Shown here: one piece after another, positions 29,838-38,893 of the stretch
Position numbering within the stretch: the first letter of the stretch is position 1
Layout: each line of letters starts with the position of its first letter
From: Microcella alkalica
GTDB taxonomy: Bacteria > Actinomycetota > Actinomycetes > Actinomycetales > Microbacteriaceae
Assembly (NCBI RefSeq): GCF_014595885.1
Contig: NZ_JABUKC010000003.1
Coordinates: 186,001 to 250,000 of the forward strand
Length of the DNA: 64,000 bases
Direction of reading: 5' to 3'
Notes under the pieces: generated by a model
Databases searched by the model: none
Seen by the model: the letters and a program-made list of their open reading frames with translations, nothing else
What the model was told of the DNA's origin: nothing
Program-made: the position numbers and the translations under genes

Positions 29838-31850
29838 CTAGTCGTCCTCTCGCGGAGCCGGCGTGAGGCTCACGGCGGGCTCGATGATCTCTTCACCGAT
29901 GAAGCGCGCGCCTAGCACCTCGCGCACGACGGACTCGCCGTAGCGCTGACGACCCGCGGCCTCCGCGGGGTGGATAGGCGGCGGGGGCGGTGAGGGCAGG
30001 TCGTCCGCGGGCTCGTCGTCGGCCGTCGGGGCGTCGGCGTCGTCGAGCGCGGGGGGCTCGTCGTCCGTCGACGCGCTCGCCGCGGCGGTGGGCGCCGCGG
30101 ACCCGGGGATCGCGACGACGTCCCAGCCCGTGACGGGCGCGGTGGCCGCGGGAGTGGCCGGCTCGGCCGGCCGCTGCGCTGCGCTCGCGGCAGTCGGGGC
30201 GGGGTCCAATCGCGGAGCCGGGTCGGGGTCGGCCGGCGGCGCCGTCTCGCTCGGCGCTTGCGCCGAAGCCGCGGACGGCGCGGGCCGCGGGGCGCCGCCG
30301 AGGCGCACTTTGAACTTCACGCGCACGCCGTGGTGGTGCTGGATCGCGTTGCGCACGTGCTCGCTCACGCTGTCGGCCGGGCTCGTGCGCTCCTTGAATC
30401 GGTTCGCGTCGCTCTCGGAGGTGAAAGCGAGCGTGAGGACGTCTCCGTCCTCCAGCTCGACGGGCTCGGCGAGATACACGACCGTCCAGGCGCTCATCTT
30501 CTCGGACTGGATCCGCTCGAGGATCGCGGGCCACGTCTCGCGAAGAGCATCGAGGGTGAGCGGACCGGCGGAGGCGGCGGACGCAGCGGGGGCGGCGGCG
30601 GGCGGCTCGACCGGAGCGCGCTCAGCCGAGGGCTCGGAGGTCGGTGCAGGGGCGGGCTCGGAGGCGGGCGCAGGAGCCTGGTCCTGGGCGGGCGCGGCAG
30701 GAGCAGCGGCGGGCGCGGGCGCCCGGAGGACCGGCGCCGCTCCGCTCAGCGAAGCGGTGACGAGCACGCGCGCCATCATGAGCTCGAGATGGAGGCGCGG
30801 GGACGTTGCTCCCGTCATCTCCGTGAGGGCGCGATTGACGACATCCGCCGCCTTCGACAGATCGGCGGGCGCGAAGAGCGCGGCGTGCTCGTGCATGCGG
30901 GCGAGGTCGTCGGCGGGGATGCCCCGCAGCACGTCGCCCGCGTCGCCCGCGGTGGCCTGCACGACGATGAGGTCGCGGAGACGCTCGAGTAGGTCGTCGA
31001 CGAAGCGGCGCGGGTCCTGGCCGGTCTGGATGACGCTATCGATGGCGTGGAAGGCGGCGTTCGCATCGCGTGCGGCGATCGCGGAGACGACCTCGTCGAG
31101 GAGCGAGCCGTGCGTGTAGCCGAGGAGGGCGACGGCCCGCTCGTAGGTGACGGTGTCGTCGTCGCTGCCGGCGATGAGCTGGTCGAGGAGGGAGAGCGTG
31201 TCGCGGACCGAGCCGCCGCCCGCCCGGACGACGAGAGGGAGGACGCCCGGCGCGATCGTCACGCCCTCGCTCGCCGAGAGCTCGGCGACGTAGTCGAGGA
31301 GCTGGGCGGGCGGCACGAGCCGGAAGGGGTAATGGTGCGTGCGCGAGCGGATGGTGCCGATGACCTTCTCGGGCTCGGTTGTCGCGAAGATGAACTTGAT
31401 GTGCTCCGGCGGCTCCTCGACGATCTTGAGCAGCGCGTTGAAGCCGCCCGAGGTGACCATGTGGGCCTCGTCGATGATGAAGATCTTGTAGCGGTCACGA
31501 GCCGGGGCGAACACGGCGCGCTCGCGCAGGTCGCGGGCGTCGTCGACGCCGCCGTGGCTCGCGGCGTCGATCTCGACGACATCGAGCGAGCCTCCGCCGG
31601 CGCGCGACAGCTCGACGCAGCTTGGGCAGACGCCGCACGGGGTGTCGGTCGGACCCTCGGCGCAGTTGAGGCAGCGAGCGAGGATGCGGGCCGACGTCGT
31701 CTTACCGCAGCCGCGCGGGCCGCTGAAGAGATAGGCGTGGTTCACCCGGTCGCTGCGCAGAGCGGCGCGCAGCGGATCGGTCACGTGCGACTGGCCGATC
31801 AGCTCGGCGAAGGTCTCGGGCCGATAGCGGCGGTAGAGGGCGGTGGCCAC
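29838..31850 (-). CDS. dnaX: DNA polymerase III gamma/tau subunit
   Basis: 670 residues. Clamp-loader ATPase. Walker A SGPRGCGKTTSARILARCL (about 43-61), zinc-binding Cys set (CLNCAEG, CGVCPSC), Walker B IFIIDEAHM (about 122-130), sensor EEPPEHIKFIFATTE. Residues ~380-450 and 540-650 are Ala/Pro-rich, as in tau proteins of actinobacteria. GTG 31850 lies 6 bases after TACGCT (31862-31857), a leaderless start. Operon with recR. Confidence 0.96.
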   Translation of the reverse strand: MATALYRRYRPETFAELIGQSHVTDPLRAALRSDRVNHAYLFSGPRGCGKTTSARILARCLNCAEGPTDTPCGVCPSCVELSRAGGGSLDVVEIDAASHGGVDDARDLRERAVFAPARDRYKIFIIDEAHMVTSGGFNALLKIVEEPPEHIKFIFATTEPEKVIGTIRSRTHHYPFRLVPPAQLLDYVAELSASEGVTIAPGVLPLVVRAGGGSVRDTLSLLDQLIAGSDDDTVTYERAVALLGYTHGSLLDEVVSAIAARDANAAFHAIDSVIQTGQDPRRFVDDLLERLRDLIVVQATAGDAGDVLRGIPADDLARMHEHAALFAPADLSKAADVVNRALTEMTGATSPRLHLELMMARVLVTASLSGAAPVLRAPAPAAAPAAPAQDQAPAPASEPAPAPTSEPSAERAPVEPPAAAPAASAASAGPLTLDALRETWPAILERIQSEKMSAWTVVYLAEPVELEDGDVLTLAFTSESDANRFKERTSPADSVSEHVRNAIQHHHGVRVKFKVRLGGAPRPAPSAASAQAPSETAPPADPDPAPRLDPAPTAASAAQRPAEPATPAATAPVTGWDVVAIPGSAAPTAAASASTDDEPPALDDADAPTADDEPADDLPSPPPPPIHPAEAAGRQRYGESVVREVLGARFIGEEIIEPAVSLTPAPREDD

Positions 31851-31856
31851 CCGATC

Positions 31857-31935
31857 AGCGTAGTCGGGCGCCCAGACATGAGAGTCCGGACGCCAAGTGG
31901 CCGGAACACAGACAACATCAGACCAGAGTTACGCT
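31857..31935. promoter_or_regulatory. divergent leaderless promoters of dnaX and a glycosyltransferase
   Basis: TACGCT occurs on the minus strand at 31862-31857 (6 bases before the dnaX GTG) and on the plus strand at 31930-31935 (6 bases before ATG 31942): the same box and the same spacing on both sides. Confidence 0.55.
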
Positions 31936-31941
31936 CGGTGC

Positions 31942-33189
31942 ATGACCTCGCCCATCCACGTTTTGCTGATGGGAGTCAACTTCCCCCCGGAGACGACCGG
32001 CATCGCGCCGTATACGGGCCGCTCGGCTGCGGGCCTGGCCTCACGGGGGCACAAAGTGCAGGTACTGACCGCCCACCCTCACTATCCGGAGTGGAAGGTA
32101 GGGAACGGCTACGGCCAGTGGACGCGCGACGAGACCATTGGCGGAGTGAGCGTGCGGCGACAGCGTCACTACATCCCGCGAGTTCCGTCGCTCAGCCGCC
32201 GAGCAATCTCCGAATTGTCGCTGGGCGTCCGGCAAGCTTTCACAAGGTGGGGGCGACCGGACGTGATCGTGGCCGTTTCCCCGGCGCTCCTTACCAGCGC
32301 GCTGGTACGACTTCGAACACTCATCCTCCGCGACCGAACTCCTTTTGTCCTTTGGGTCCAAGATCTGTACGGGATCGGGTTAGCTGAAACGGGTGCTCGG
32401 CGTGGCGTAGCCGCGAGATTCGTAGGGCTCGTCGAGTTTTGGCTCTTGCGGAGCGCCGACCACGTGATCGTGATACACGAGAGGTTCGCCTCGAAGATCG
32501 CCGAAGACTTCGGGCTCGCAGACGACCGGCTTACGGTCATACGCAACTGGACCCACGTCGAGACGGCCCCGGGATCGGATGCTGCCGCGGTTCGTGCGCG
32601 TCTCGGATGGGCCCCAGATGAAACCGTCGTCCTGCACGCTGGCAACATGGGAGTCAAGCAAGGGCTCTCACTAGCCGTCGCCGCCGCCAGACGTGCCGAG
32701 GAGAAAAACCTCCGCATGCGTTTCGTGTTCTTGGGTGATGGCGCCCAGCGGGACGAGCTTGAGCGAGAGGCAGCGGGACTCGCCGCTGTTGAGTTTCTGG
32801 GGTCCGTGCCTGAGAGCGAATTTTCCGGAACGCTCGAGGCCGCCGATGTTCTCCTCGTTCACGAGCTACCCGGCGTGAGCGAGATGGCCGTTCCCAGCAA
32901 GCTGACTTCCTATTTCAACTCAGGTCGGCCGGTCGTCGCCGCGACGGACGTCGCCGGCATCACTGCCAGCGAGGTCCGGGCTGCCCAGGGCGGTCTGGTG
33001 GTTGCATCCGGCGACATCGAAGGGCTGCTTGAAGCAGTTTCCCTGCTTGCGTCGGACAAGGAGCTTGCCGACCGGCTAGGACAGAATGGAATCTCCTACA
33101 GGCGACAGGTTCTCGACGAGACCGTCGCGCTTGAGGCTTTGGAGCGCGTCCTAGTCGCCTCCATATCTGGATCTCCGCGAGGGGCGTAG
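31942..33189 (+). CDS. glycosyltransferase, WcaI/WbuB-like GT4
   Basis: 415 residues. Starts VLLMGVNFPPETTGIAPYTG, the N-terminal pattern of WcaI-type colanic-acid transferases. VIRNWTHVE, VLHAGNMGVKQGLSLAV (about 231-247) and SEMAVPSKLTSYFNSGRPVVA with the donor-binding Glu/Lys complete a GT-B enzyme. ATG 31942 is preferred over an upstream in-frame ATG because of the -10 box at 31930-31935. Divergent from dnaX. Works with gmd/fcl nearby, so a fucose-containing polymer is a reasonable guess. Confidence 0.85.
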   Translation: MTSPIHVLLMGVNFPPETTGIAPYTGRSAAGLASRGHKVQVLTAHPHYPEWKVGNGYGQWTRDETIGGVSVRRQRHYIPRVPSLSRRAISELSLGVRQAFTRWGRPDVIVAVSPALLTSALVRLRTLILRDRTPFVLWVQDLYGIGLAETGARRGVAARFVGLVEFWLLRSADHVIVIHERFASKIAEDFGLADDRLTVIRNWTHVETAPGSDAAAVRARLGWAPDETVVLHAGNMGVKQGLSLAVAAARRAEEKNLRMRFVFLGDGAQRDELEREAAGLAAVEFLGSVPESEFSGTLEAADVLLVHELPGVSEMAVPSKLTSYFNSGRPVVAATDVAGITASEVRAAQGGLVVASGDIEGLLEAVSLLASDKELADRLGQNGISYRRQVLDETVALEALERVLVASISGSPRGA

Positions 33190-33196
33190 CGTTTGC

Positions 33197-34300
33197 TCAG
33201 TTCTCGAGCATCGCGATGACCCCGGTGGTGAAATTCGCCACCATCTGCTCGAGGTCAGGAACGGCCCTGCGCTCCAGTCTGGGCACGGACCTGGCTGCAA
33301 TCTGCATGCCGTGAGCGAACGCTTGAGGCGAGTCCGACAGAATCACAACATCACGGCCTTCCGCCAAATATTCATGCTCAGGCCCGTGGTACTCGTACGA
33401 CGTCGTGAGGATAGGGAGGCCCATCTCCATCGCCTCCACTGCGATGAGGCCAATGCGACCGGGATTGATTAGCGCATTTGCCGTTTTCGCGACAAGGGCC
33501 TTTTCGCGAGGGCCGGCATACCCGAGGCTGATGACCTGTCCCCGGGCGCGATGGCCATTCAGCAAAGACTCCTGCTCACCTCTTCCTCCGACCAGTAGTT
33601 TTGCGGACGGGTCGAGTTGCCAGAGGGCGTCCAGCACTTCAGAAAGAAATGCAGTTCCCTTACTCGCGTCTAGCCCGCCGATATAGCCATATACAGGGCC
33701 GTTCAAGTGATGCTCGCGCCGGAAGTCTTCGACCTCTTCGGCGCTGAGCTCGCGGATGGCAGAACGGAGCGGTCCCAGGTCAACTGTGTTCCCCAGTGCG
33801 GTCACTGATCGGCGAGCGACACCTATCGACCGAGCGAACGCAGCGCCACCATCGGTGTAGGCGAAGATGTGGTCTGCGCGGCGCATCTGGAAGCGTTCCG
33901 CGGCCGCATCGAGGGGGTGCGAGTCCGAGACGTAGTCCTTCACATGTCCCCACAGACCAACTCGAAGAGGTCGCACCTTCTTGAGTACCAAAGCTCGGTA
34001 GATGTCGAAGTTGCTTCCCATGAGGGGGAGTATCACGCCTGAGCTGTCCCGCCACATGCGAGATGTGTCAGTCAGCATCAAGTTGCGTGAACCGATCGAA
34101 ATCGCCTTCGCATCGATTCGGTCCGCCCACGGAAGCCAAACGGCGTCCCCTCTCTTCGCCTGCGCCTCCGGCGGAGCGCCAGCGATGAGTCGAAGTTGAA
34201 TGCCGTTCTCTCGCAGGTCAGATCGAAGTGATTCGAAAAACGCCTCTCGATACGCCGGCACGTACGGCTGCACGACATGAACCGTTTTGAGAGTGCTCAT
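33197..34300 (-). CDS. glycosyltransferase, GT4-like
   Basis: 367 residues. PYVPAYREAFFESL at the N-terminus is common in transferases acting on peptidyl/lipid-linked sugars; YGYIGGLDASKGTAFLSEVL (about 207-226), LVGGRGEQESLL and INPGRIGLIAVEAMEMGLPI (donor-site EX7E) show the GT-B fold. ATG 34300 overlaps the upstream transferase by 4 bp. Third gene in the wcaF-like/GT/GT operon. Confidence 0.82.
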   Translation of the reverse strand: MSTLKTVHVVQPYVPAYREAFFESLRSDLRENGIQLRLIAGAPPEAQAKRGDAVWLPWADRIDAKAISIGSRNLMLTDTSRMWRDSSGVILPLMGSNFDIYRALVLKKVRPLRVGLWGHVKDYVSDSHPLDAAAERFQMRRADHIFAYTDGGAAFARSIGVARRSVTALGNTVDLGPLRSAIRELSAEEVEDFRREHHLNGPVYGYIGGLDASKGTAFLSEVLDALWQLDPSAKLLVGGRGEQESLLNGHRARGQVISLGYAGPREKALVAKTANALINPGRIGLIAVEAMEMGLPILTTSYEYHGPEHEYLAEGRDVVILSDSPQAFAHGMQIAARSVPRLERRAVPDLEQMVANFTTGVIAMLEN

Positions 34301-35439
34301 TCGGTGATCCTGGCCAGTTCGCGGTAGATCGCCTGGAGTGAGGCTGCGATCGCATCGATGGAAAAGTGAGCCTCGATGAGTTTCCTCGCGTTTGCACCCG
34401 CCTGGACTCGAAGCTGTTCAGAGTCCAGGAAGGTCTGGATCGCCTCGGTGAGTTCTCCCTGTCCAGTACCGACAACCATCCCTGCCGCGGCTTTTTCGAT
34501 CGCAGGAGCTAGTCCGCAAGAACGCGTGACAATGACCGGCTTGCCGTGAGACATCGCCTCCAGAACCGACATGGGAAACGGTTCATCGATTGAGGGCAGG
34601 ACATAGAGATCGACCTCCGACAACCGGCCTGACACGTCCTCCGGAGGCAGAGCGCCCGAGATCTGGAGTGACGTAGGCGAGCCAGCGATCACGTGGAGAC
34701 GACGCACCTCGTCGCCTGATCCTTCATCGGGGCCAGCGATCGAAAACGTCACCTCCGGGTAGCGAGGAATCAGATCGAGAGCGGACTTCGCAAACATCAC
34801 AGCCCGCTTTCGGGGGTGCAGACGCGCTATGAAGGCAACCTCGAGCGGCCTCTTGTGATCGCGAGGGCCAGAGTCATGGGGGACGGGCACACCATTCACT
34901 AATTCGTCGGTGACCAGGCCTGGCCCGGCCACTGCGTGCAGGTCTTCTCTCTCAGCCTCGGTCAGGAAGAGAATCCGCTTCGCACGCCGCATCGTCCTTC
35001 GAGTGGCGACCAGGTCGAGCAGACGTGCTGTTGCTTTCGTCGACGAATCCACCATTCCATGTGTCTGGAGGACGGTCGGGACCCCCAGCCATTGCAGCAA
35101 CATGGCGGCGGGCAGCACAGTCAGATCGCGAGCCAGGTGGATGTGCGCAACGTCAAAGTCTCGGCCATGTCGTCTGATCCAGCTGAGCATGGATGGGGCT
35201 GCGTAGCCAGCGAATCCCACTCCTGGGATAGCAACTCGAGACCGAAAGAGTCGGTGATCCACGTCACCCAAGAATGCCGGTGAGTCCCCGGCCCCGTAAC
35301 CGCGGGCTCCACCGATCAGCACAACATCATTGCCTGCGGAGTCGAGCGCTCTTGCCTGATTCGTGGCGACTCGGACAGGGCCTCCGTACGCCCCGTCAGG
35401 GCTGATCAGGGTGACGACGTGGAGAACTCGCAAGTTCAA
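34297..35439 (-). CDS. glycosyltransferase, GT4-like
   Basis: 380 residues. LHVVTLISPDGAYGGPVRVA (acceptor-side glycine loop), DVAHIHLARDLTVLPAA, VAFIARLHPRKRAVMFAKSA and DEPFPMSVLEAMSHGKPVI (EX7E motif) define a GT-B transferase. The frame is open 45 codons further upstream but that part lies inside the acetyltransferase gene; TTG 35439 overlaps its stop and has GAGG four bases upstream, so it is the likely start. Confidence 0.83.
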   Translation of the reverse strand: MNLRVLHVVTLISPDGAYGGPVRVATNQARALDSAGNDVVLIGGARGYGAGDSPAFLGDVDHRLFRSRVAIPGVGFAGYAAPSMLSWIRRHGRDFDVAHIHLARDLTVLPAAMLLQWLGVPTVLQTHGMVDSSTKATARLLDLVATRRTMRRAKRILFLTEAEREDLHAVAGPGLVTDELVNGVPVPHDSGPRDHKRPLEVAFIARLHPRKRAVMFAKSALDLIPRYPEVTFSIAGPDEGSGDEVRRLHVIAGSPTSLQISGALPPEDVSGRLSEVDLYVLPSIDEPFPMSVLEAMSHGKPVIVTRSCGLAPAIEKAAAGMVVGTGQGELTEAIQTFLDSEQLRVQAGANARKLIEAHFSIDAIAASLQAIYRELARITE

Positions 35440-35993
35440 TCGTCCTCGATGAAGCGCTGGCCCTCGATGCCTGCCTGGCCAACGATCGAATTGGCGGGAA
35501 TCGCGCCGCTCACCACCGTTCCGGGCTTGATGAGTGCAGATGTTCCGATGGCCGAGCCGCCGAGAACGATGCAACGGCTCGTGATCCAGGCGCCCGGTTC
35601 GATGGTGATCGGCTTCGTGATGAGCGCCATGTCCGTGCGGTGTGCATGACTGCCGGTGGTCAAGAACGATTCCTGTGAGATGACCACGTCATGGCCCACC
35701 TGGATCCGATCCTGATTGTGGAACCAGACACCCTCGCCGATCCAGCTGCGGTCGCCTACAGACAGCTTCCAAGGGAATCGGACGCGCGTTCGCGGGCGGA
35801 AGATGACGGACTGGCCTATCGAAGCGCCGAAGAGCCGAAGCACGGCGACCCGCAGTGCGGAGCTCACCTGCCACGGATTGGTGACGAAGAGCAGTTCAAA
35901 CACGCCCCACAGATATACGACCATCTTCGGCCTGTCCCAGGCCTGACCCTCGCCGGGTGCTCGCGACAGATCGATGACCGGCACGTCATGCAT
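35436..35993 (-). CDS. WcaF-like hexapeptide-repeat acetyltransferase
   Basis: 185 residues. Left-handed beta-helix pattern in the C-terminal two thirds (VGDRSWIGEGVWFHNQDRI, VGHDVVISQESFLTTGSH, EPGAWITSRCIVLGGSAIG). SHAHRTDMAL carries the likely catalytic His. Resembles putative colanic-acid acetyltransferase WcaF; it would O-acetylate the polysaccharide. First gene of the minus-strand operon; AGAGG site before ATG 35993 and a GATAAT -10 at 36041-36036. Confidence 0.85.
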   Translation of the reverse strand: MHDVPVIDLSRAPGEGQAWDRPKMVVYLWGVFELLFVTNPWQVSSALRVAVLRLFGASIGQSVIFRPRTRVRFPWKLSVGDRSWIGEGVWFHNQDRIQVGHDVVISQESFLTTGSHAHRTDMALITKPITIEPGAWITSRCIVLGGSAIGTSALIKPGTVVSGAIPANSIVGQAGIEGQRFIEDD

Positions 35994-36035
35994 TCACACA
36001 CCTCTTCTGTCGTCAATCCTGAGTCAATTTCCAAC

Positions 36036-36092
36036 ATTATCTCGTGCCGTCCACCGCGACCGCCCGGGCCCGACACGAGGACTCCTTAGAAT
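36036..36092. promoter_or_regulatory. divergent promoter region, wcaF-like gene and gmd
   Basis: GATAAT on the minus strand (36041-36036) and TAGAAT on the plus strand (36087-36092) are good -10 boxes; the -35 regions are not clear. Both genes here have short leaders and ribosome sites, unlike the leaderless genes elsewhere. Confidence 0.4.
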
Positions 36093-36153
36093 GGTTACTT
36101 GACTTCTCCGGGCATACCTGCCCGCCCCATCAACCCGACTCAGGAAGACATTC

Positions 36154-37185
36154 GTGACGAAGCGCGCACTCATCACCGGCATCACGGGCCAGGACGGTTC
36201 CTACCTCGCAGAGCTTCTGCTCGCCAAGGGGTACGAAGTCCACGGGCTGATCCGGCGAGCATCCACCTTCAACACCGCGCGCATCGATCACCTCTACGTT
36301 GACCCGCATGATCCCGAGGCCAAGCTCTTCCTGCACTACGGCGACCTGAGTGACGGGGCGCGCCTCGTCACTCTGCTCGCGGAGATCAACCCCGACGAGG
36401 TCTACAACCTCGCCGCGCAGTCGCACGTTCGCGTCTCGTTCGACGAGCCCGAGCACACCGCCGACACGACGGGCACCGGCACGATCCGGATGCTCGAAGC
36501 CGTTCGACTCTCGGGCATCAAGACCCGTTTCTACCAGGCCTCGTCGTCTGAGCTGTACGGCGCGACTCCTCCGCCGCAGAACGAGGAGACGCCGTTCTAC
36601 CCGCGGTCGCCCTACGCGGCAGCGAAGCTCTACAGCTACTGGATCACCAAGAACTACCGTGAGGCGTACGGAATGTTCGCAGTCAACGGCATCCTGTTCA
36701 ACCACGAATCGCCCCGGCGCGGGGAGACGTTCGTCACCCGCAAGATCACGCGCGCCGTCGCCGCGATCAAGGCCGGTCAGCAGGAACACCTCTACATGGG
36801 CAACCTCGACGCGGTGCGCGACTGGGGTTACGCCGCCGAGTACGTCGAGGGCATGTGGCGCATGCTGCAGGTCGACGAGCCCGACGACTTCGTGCTTGCC
36901 ACCGGGCTCGGCATCACCGTGCGCGAGTTCCTCGAGATCTCGTTCGCTCACGCCGGTCTCGACTGGCAGGAGCACGTTCGCTTTGACGAGCGGTACCTGC
37001 GGCCCACCGAGGTCGATGCACTCATCGGCGACCCCAGCAAGGCGGAAGCCAAGCTCGGCTGGAAGGCGACCGTCGACGGGCGCCAGCTCGCGACCCTCAT
37101 GGTCGACGCCGACATCGAAGCTCTTGAGCACGCCGGCCGCCCGTGGATCGACCGCGTCTCGCTCCCCACCTGGAGCACACAGTGA
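36154..37185 (+). CDS. gmd: GDP-mannose 4,6-dehydratase
   Basis: 343 residues. Makes GDP-4-keto-6-deoxymannose. NADP site [19 protein letters not shown] (about 5-23), [15 protein letters not shown], catalytic Ser/Tyr-x3-Lys in [18 protein letters not shown] and [15 protein letters not shown], and [16 protein letters not shown] are all present. GTG 36154 has an AGGAAG site. Overlaps fcl by 4 bp (GTGA). Confidence 0.96.
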   Translation: MTKRALITGITGQDGSYLAELLLAKGYEVHGLIRRASTFNTARIDHLYVDPHDPEAKLFLHYGDLSDGARLVTLLAEINPDEVYNLAAQSHVRVSFDEPEHTADTTGTGTIRMLEAVRLSGIKTRFYQASSSELYGATPPPQNEETPFYPRSPYAAAKLYSYWITKNYREAYGMFAVNGILFNHESPRRGETFVTRKITRAVAAIKAGQQEHLYMGNLDAVRDWGYAAEYVEGMWRMLQVDEPDDFVLATGLGITVREFLEISFAHAGLDWQEHVRFDERYLRPTEVDALIGDPSKAEAKLGWKATVDGRQLATLMVDADIEALEHAGRPWIDRVSLPTWSTQ

Positions 37186-38162
37186 CCGCGAGCGACGGGG
37201 TCGAGTACACGCCAGCCGAACTCGATCGCGATGCGGTCGTCTACGTCGCCGGCCATCGCGGGCTCGTCGGCTCGGCCATCTGGCGCAAGCTGCAGCAGGA
37301 GGGCTTCACCCGTATCGTCGGGAAGACCTCGGCGGAGCTCGATCTGAAGAACCGCGACGACGTCTTCGCCTACCTCGGCGAGACCAAGCCGCGCTACCTC
37401 GTGCTCGCCGCGGCCAAGGTCGGCGGCATCCTGGCCAACAGCACCTACCCGGTCGACTTCCTCAGCGACAACATCCGCATTCAGACGAACGTGCTCGATG
37501 CGGCGCTGGCGAACGACGTCGAGCGGGTGATGTTCCTCGGCTCGTCGTGCATCTACCCGAAGTTCGCGCCGCAGCCCATCCGGGAAGACTCGCTGCTGAC
37601 CGGCCACCTCGAACCCACCAACGACGCGTACGCGATCGCGAAGATCGCTGGCATCATGCACACGCAGGCCGTGCGGCGGCAGTACGGGCTGCCCTGGATC
37701 TCGGCCATGCCGACCAACCTCTACGGGCCCAACGACAACTTCTCGCCCACCGGCTCGCACGTACTGCCCGCGCTCATCCGCCGCTACGACGAGGCCGCCC
37801 GCGCGGGCAGCACCTCAGTGACGAACTGGGGCACCGGCACTCCGCGGCGGGAGTTCCTTCACGCCGACGACATGGCCGACGCAGTGCTGCACCTCATGGA
37901 GCACTACGACGGCCCCGAGCAGGTCAACGTCGGCACGGGCAAGGACACGACCATTCGCGAGATCGCCGAGACCATCGCCGAGGTCGTGGGGTTCGAGGGC
38001 GCCACCGAGTGGGACACGACGAAGCCTGACGGCACGCCCCAGAAGCTGCTCGATGTCAGCAAGCTCGCCGAGGCGGGCTGGACGGCGAAGATCGGGCTCC
38101 GCGAGGGTCTCGAGCGCACCGTCGCCTGGTACCGCGAGCACCGCGAGGCGCTGCGCGGCTGA
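37182..38162 (+). CDS. fcl: GDP-L-fucose synthase
   Basis: 326 residues. Epimerises and reduces the gmd product to GDP-L-fucose. [16 protein letters not shown] (about 17-32), [32 protein letters not shown] with catalytic Ser/Cys, YAIAKIAGI (Tyr-x3-Lys) and [13 protein letters not shown] are conserved. GTG 37182 overlaps the gmd stop and has a GGAG site; the open frame upstream is inside gmd. Followed directly by a hairpin. Confidence 0.95.
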   Translation: MTASDGVEYTPAELDRDAVVYVAGHRGLVGSAIWRKLQQEGFTRIVGKTSAELDLKNRDDVFAYLGETKPRYLVLAAAKVGGILANSTYPVDFLSDNIRIQTNVLDAALANDVERVMFLGSSCIYPKFAPQPIREDSLLTGHLEPTNDAYAIAKIAGIMHTQAVRRQYGLPWISAMPTNLYGPNDNFSPTGSHVLPALIRRYDEAARAGSTSVTNWGTGTPRREFLHADDMADAVLHLMEHYDGPEQVNVGTGKDTTIREIAETIAEVVGFEGATEWDTTKPDGTPQKLLDVSKLAEAGWTAKIGLREGLERTVAWYREHREALRG

Positions 38163-38200
38163 CCCTGGCTCGTCGCCGCCCGTGGAGGCGGCGCCCAGGG
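38163..38200 (+). terminator. hairpin after gmd-fcl
   Basis: CCCTGG (38163-38168) with CCAGGG (38195-38200) and, inside, CGCCGCC (38174-38180) with GGCGGCG (38187-38193), right after the fcl stop. Confidence 0.5.
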
Positions 38201-38221
38201 CGGCGTGGTCGGCTGGAGCGC

Positions 38222-38869
38222 ATGCGCATCGCCATCGCCGGAGGACACGGCCAGATCGCCCGACAGCTCTCGAGACTGCTCGCCGTCGGTGGCCACGAGC
38301 CCGTCGCGCTCATCCGCAATCCCGACTACGAGGATGACGTCGTCGCGGCAGGGGCGACGCCCGTGGTCATCGACCTCGAGGCCTGCGACGGTGCGGCTCT
38401 CGCCGAGGCGATCACCGGATGCGACGCCGTCGTGTTCGCGGCCGGAGCGGGCCCGGGCAGCAGCGCGGCGCGCAAGCTGAGCCTCGACCGCGACGGCGCG
38501 ATACTGCTCGCCGACGCCGCGGTGCAGGCGGGCATCCGTCGCTACGTGCTGCTGTCGTCGCGCGGGGCCGACAGCTTCGACGCCGACTCCGACGACGTGT
38601 TCCAGATCTACCTGCGCGCCAAGAGCGAGGCCGACGCGGCCGTGCGCGGCAACGAACAGCTCGACTGGAGCATCGTGCGGCCCGGCTCGCTCACCGACGC
38701 CTCCCCCACCGGGCGGGTGCGCACCGGCGACGACGTCGAGGGGAGCATCCCCCGTGGTGACGTCGCCGCCCTCATCGCGACGCTGCTCGCGACGGGCGCG
38801 GGCGTCGGGAAGCAGTTCGAGGTCGTCAGCGGCGAGACGCCGATCGGCGAGGCGGTCGCGGCGCTGTAG
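38222..38869 (+). CDS. NAD(P)-binding protein, atypical short-chain dehydrogenase
   Basis: 215 residues. RIAIAGGHGQIARQLSRLL gives the G-x2-G-x2-A nucleotide loop, followed by DAVVFAAGAGPGS, YVLLSSRGAD and SIVRPGSLTD: the NmrA/YwnB-like 'NAD(P)H-binding' family. These often act as redox-sensing or small-molecule reductases; no substrate is evident. Ends just before ackA on the other strand. Confidence 0.8.
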   Translation: MRIAIAGGHGQIARQLSRLLAVGGHEPVALIRNPDYEDDVVAAGATPVVIDLEACDGAALAEAITGCDAVVFAAGAGPGSSAARKLSLDRDGAILLADAAVQAGIRRYVLLSSRGADSFDADSDDVFQIYLRAKSEADAAVRGNEQLDWSIVRPGSLTDASPTGRVRTGDDVEGSIPRGDVAALIATLLATGAGVGKQFEVVSGETPIGEAVAAL

Positions 38870-38893
38870 GGGCGGGGCGGCGCAGGCGCCCGC

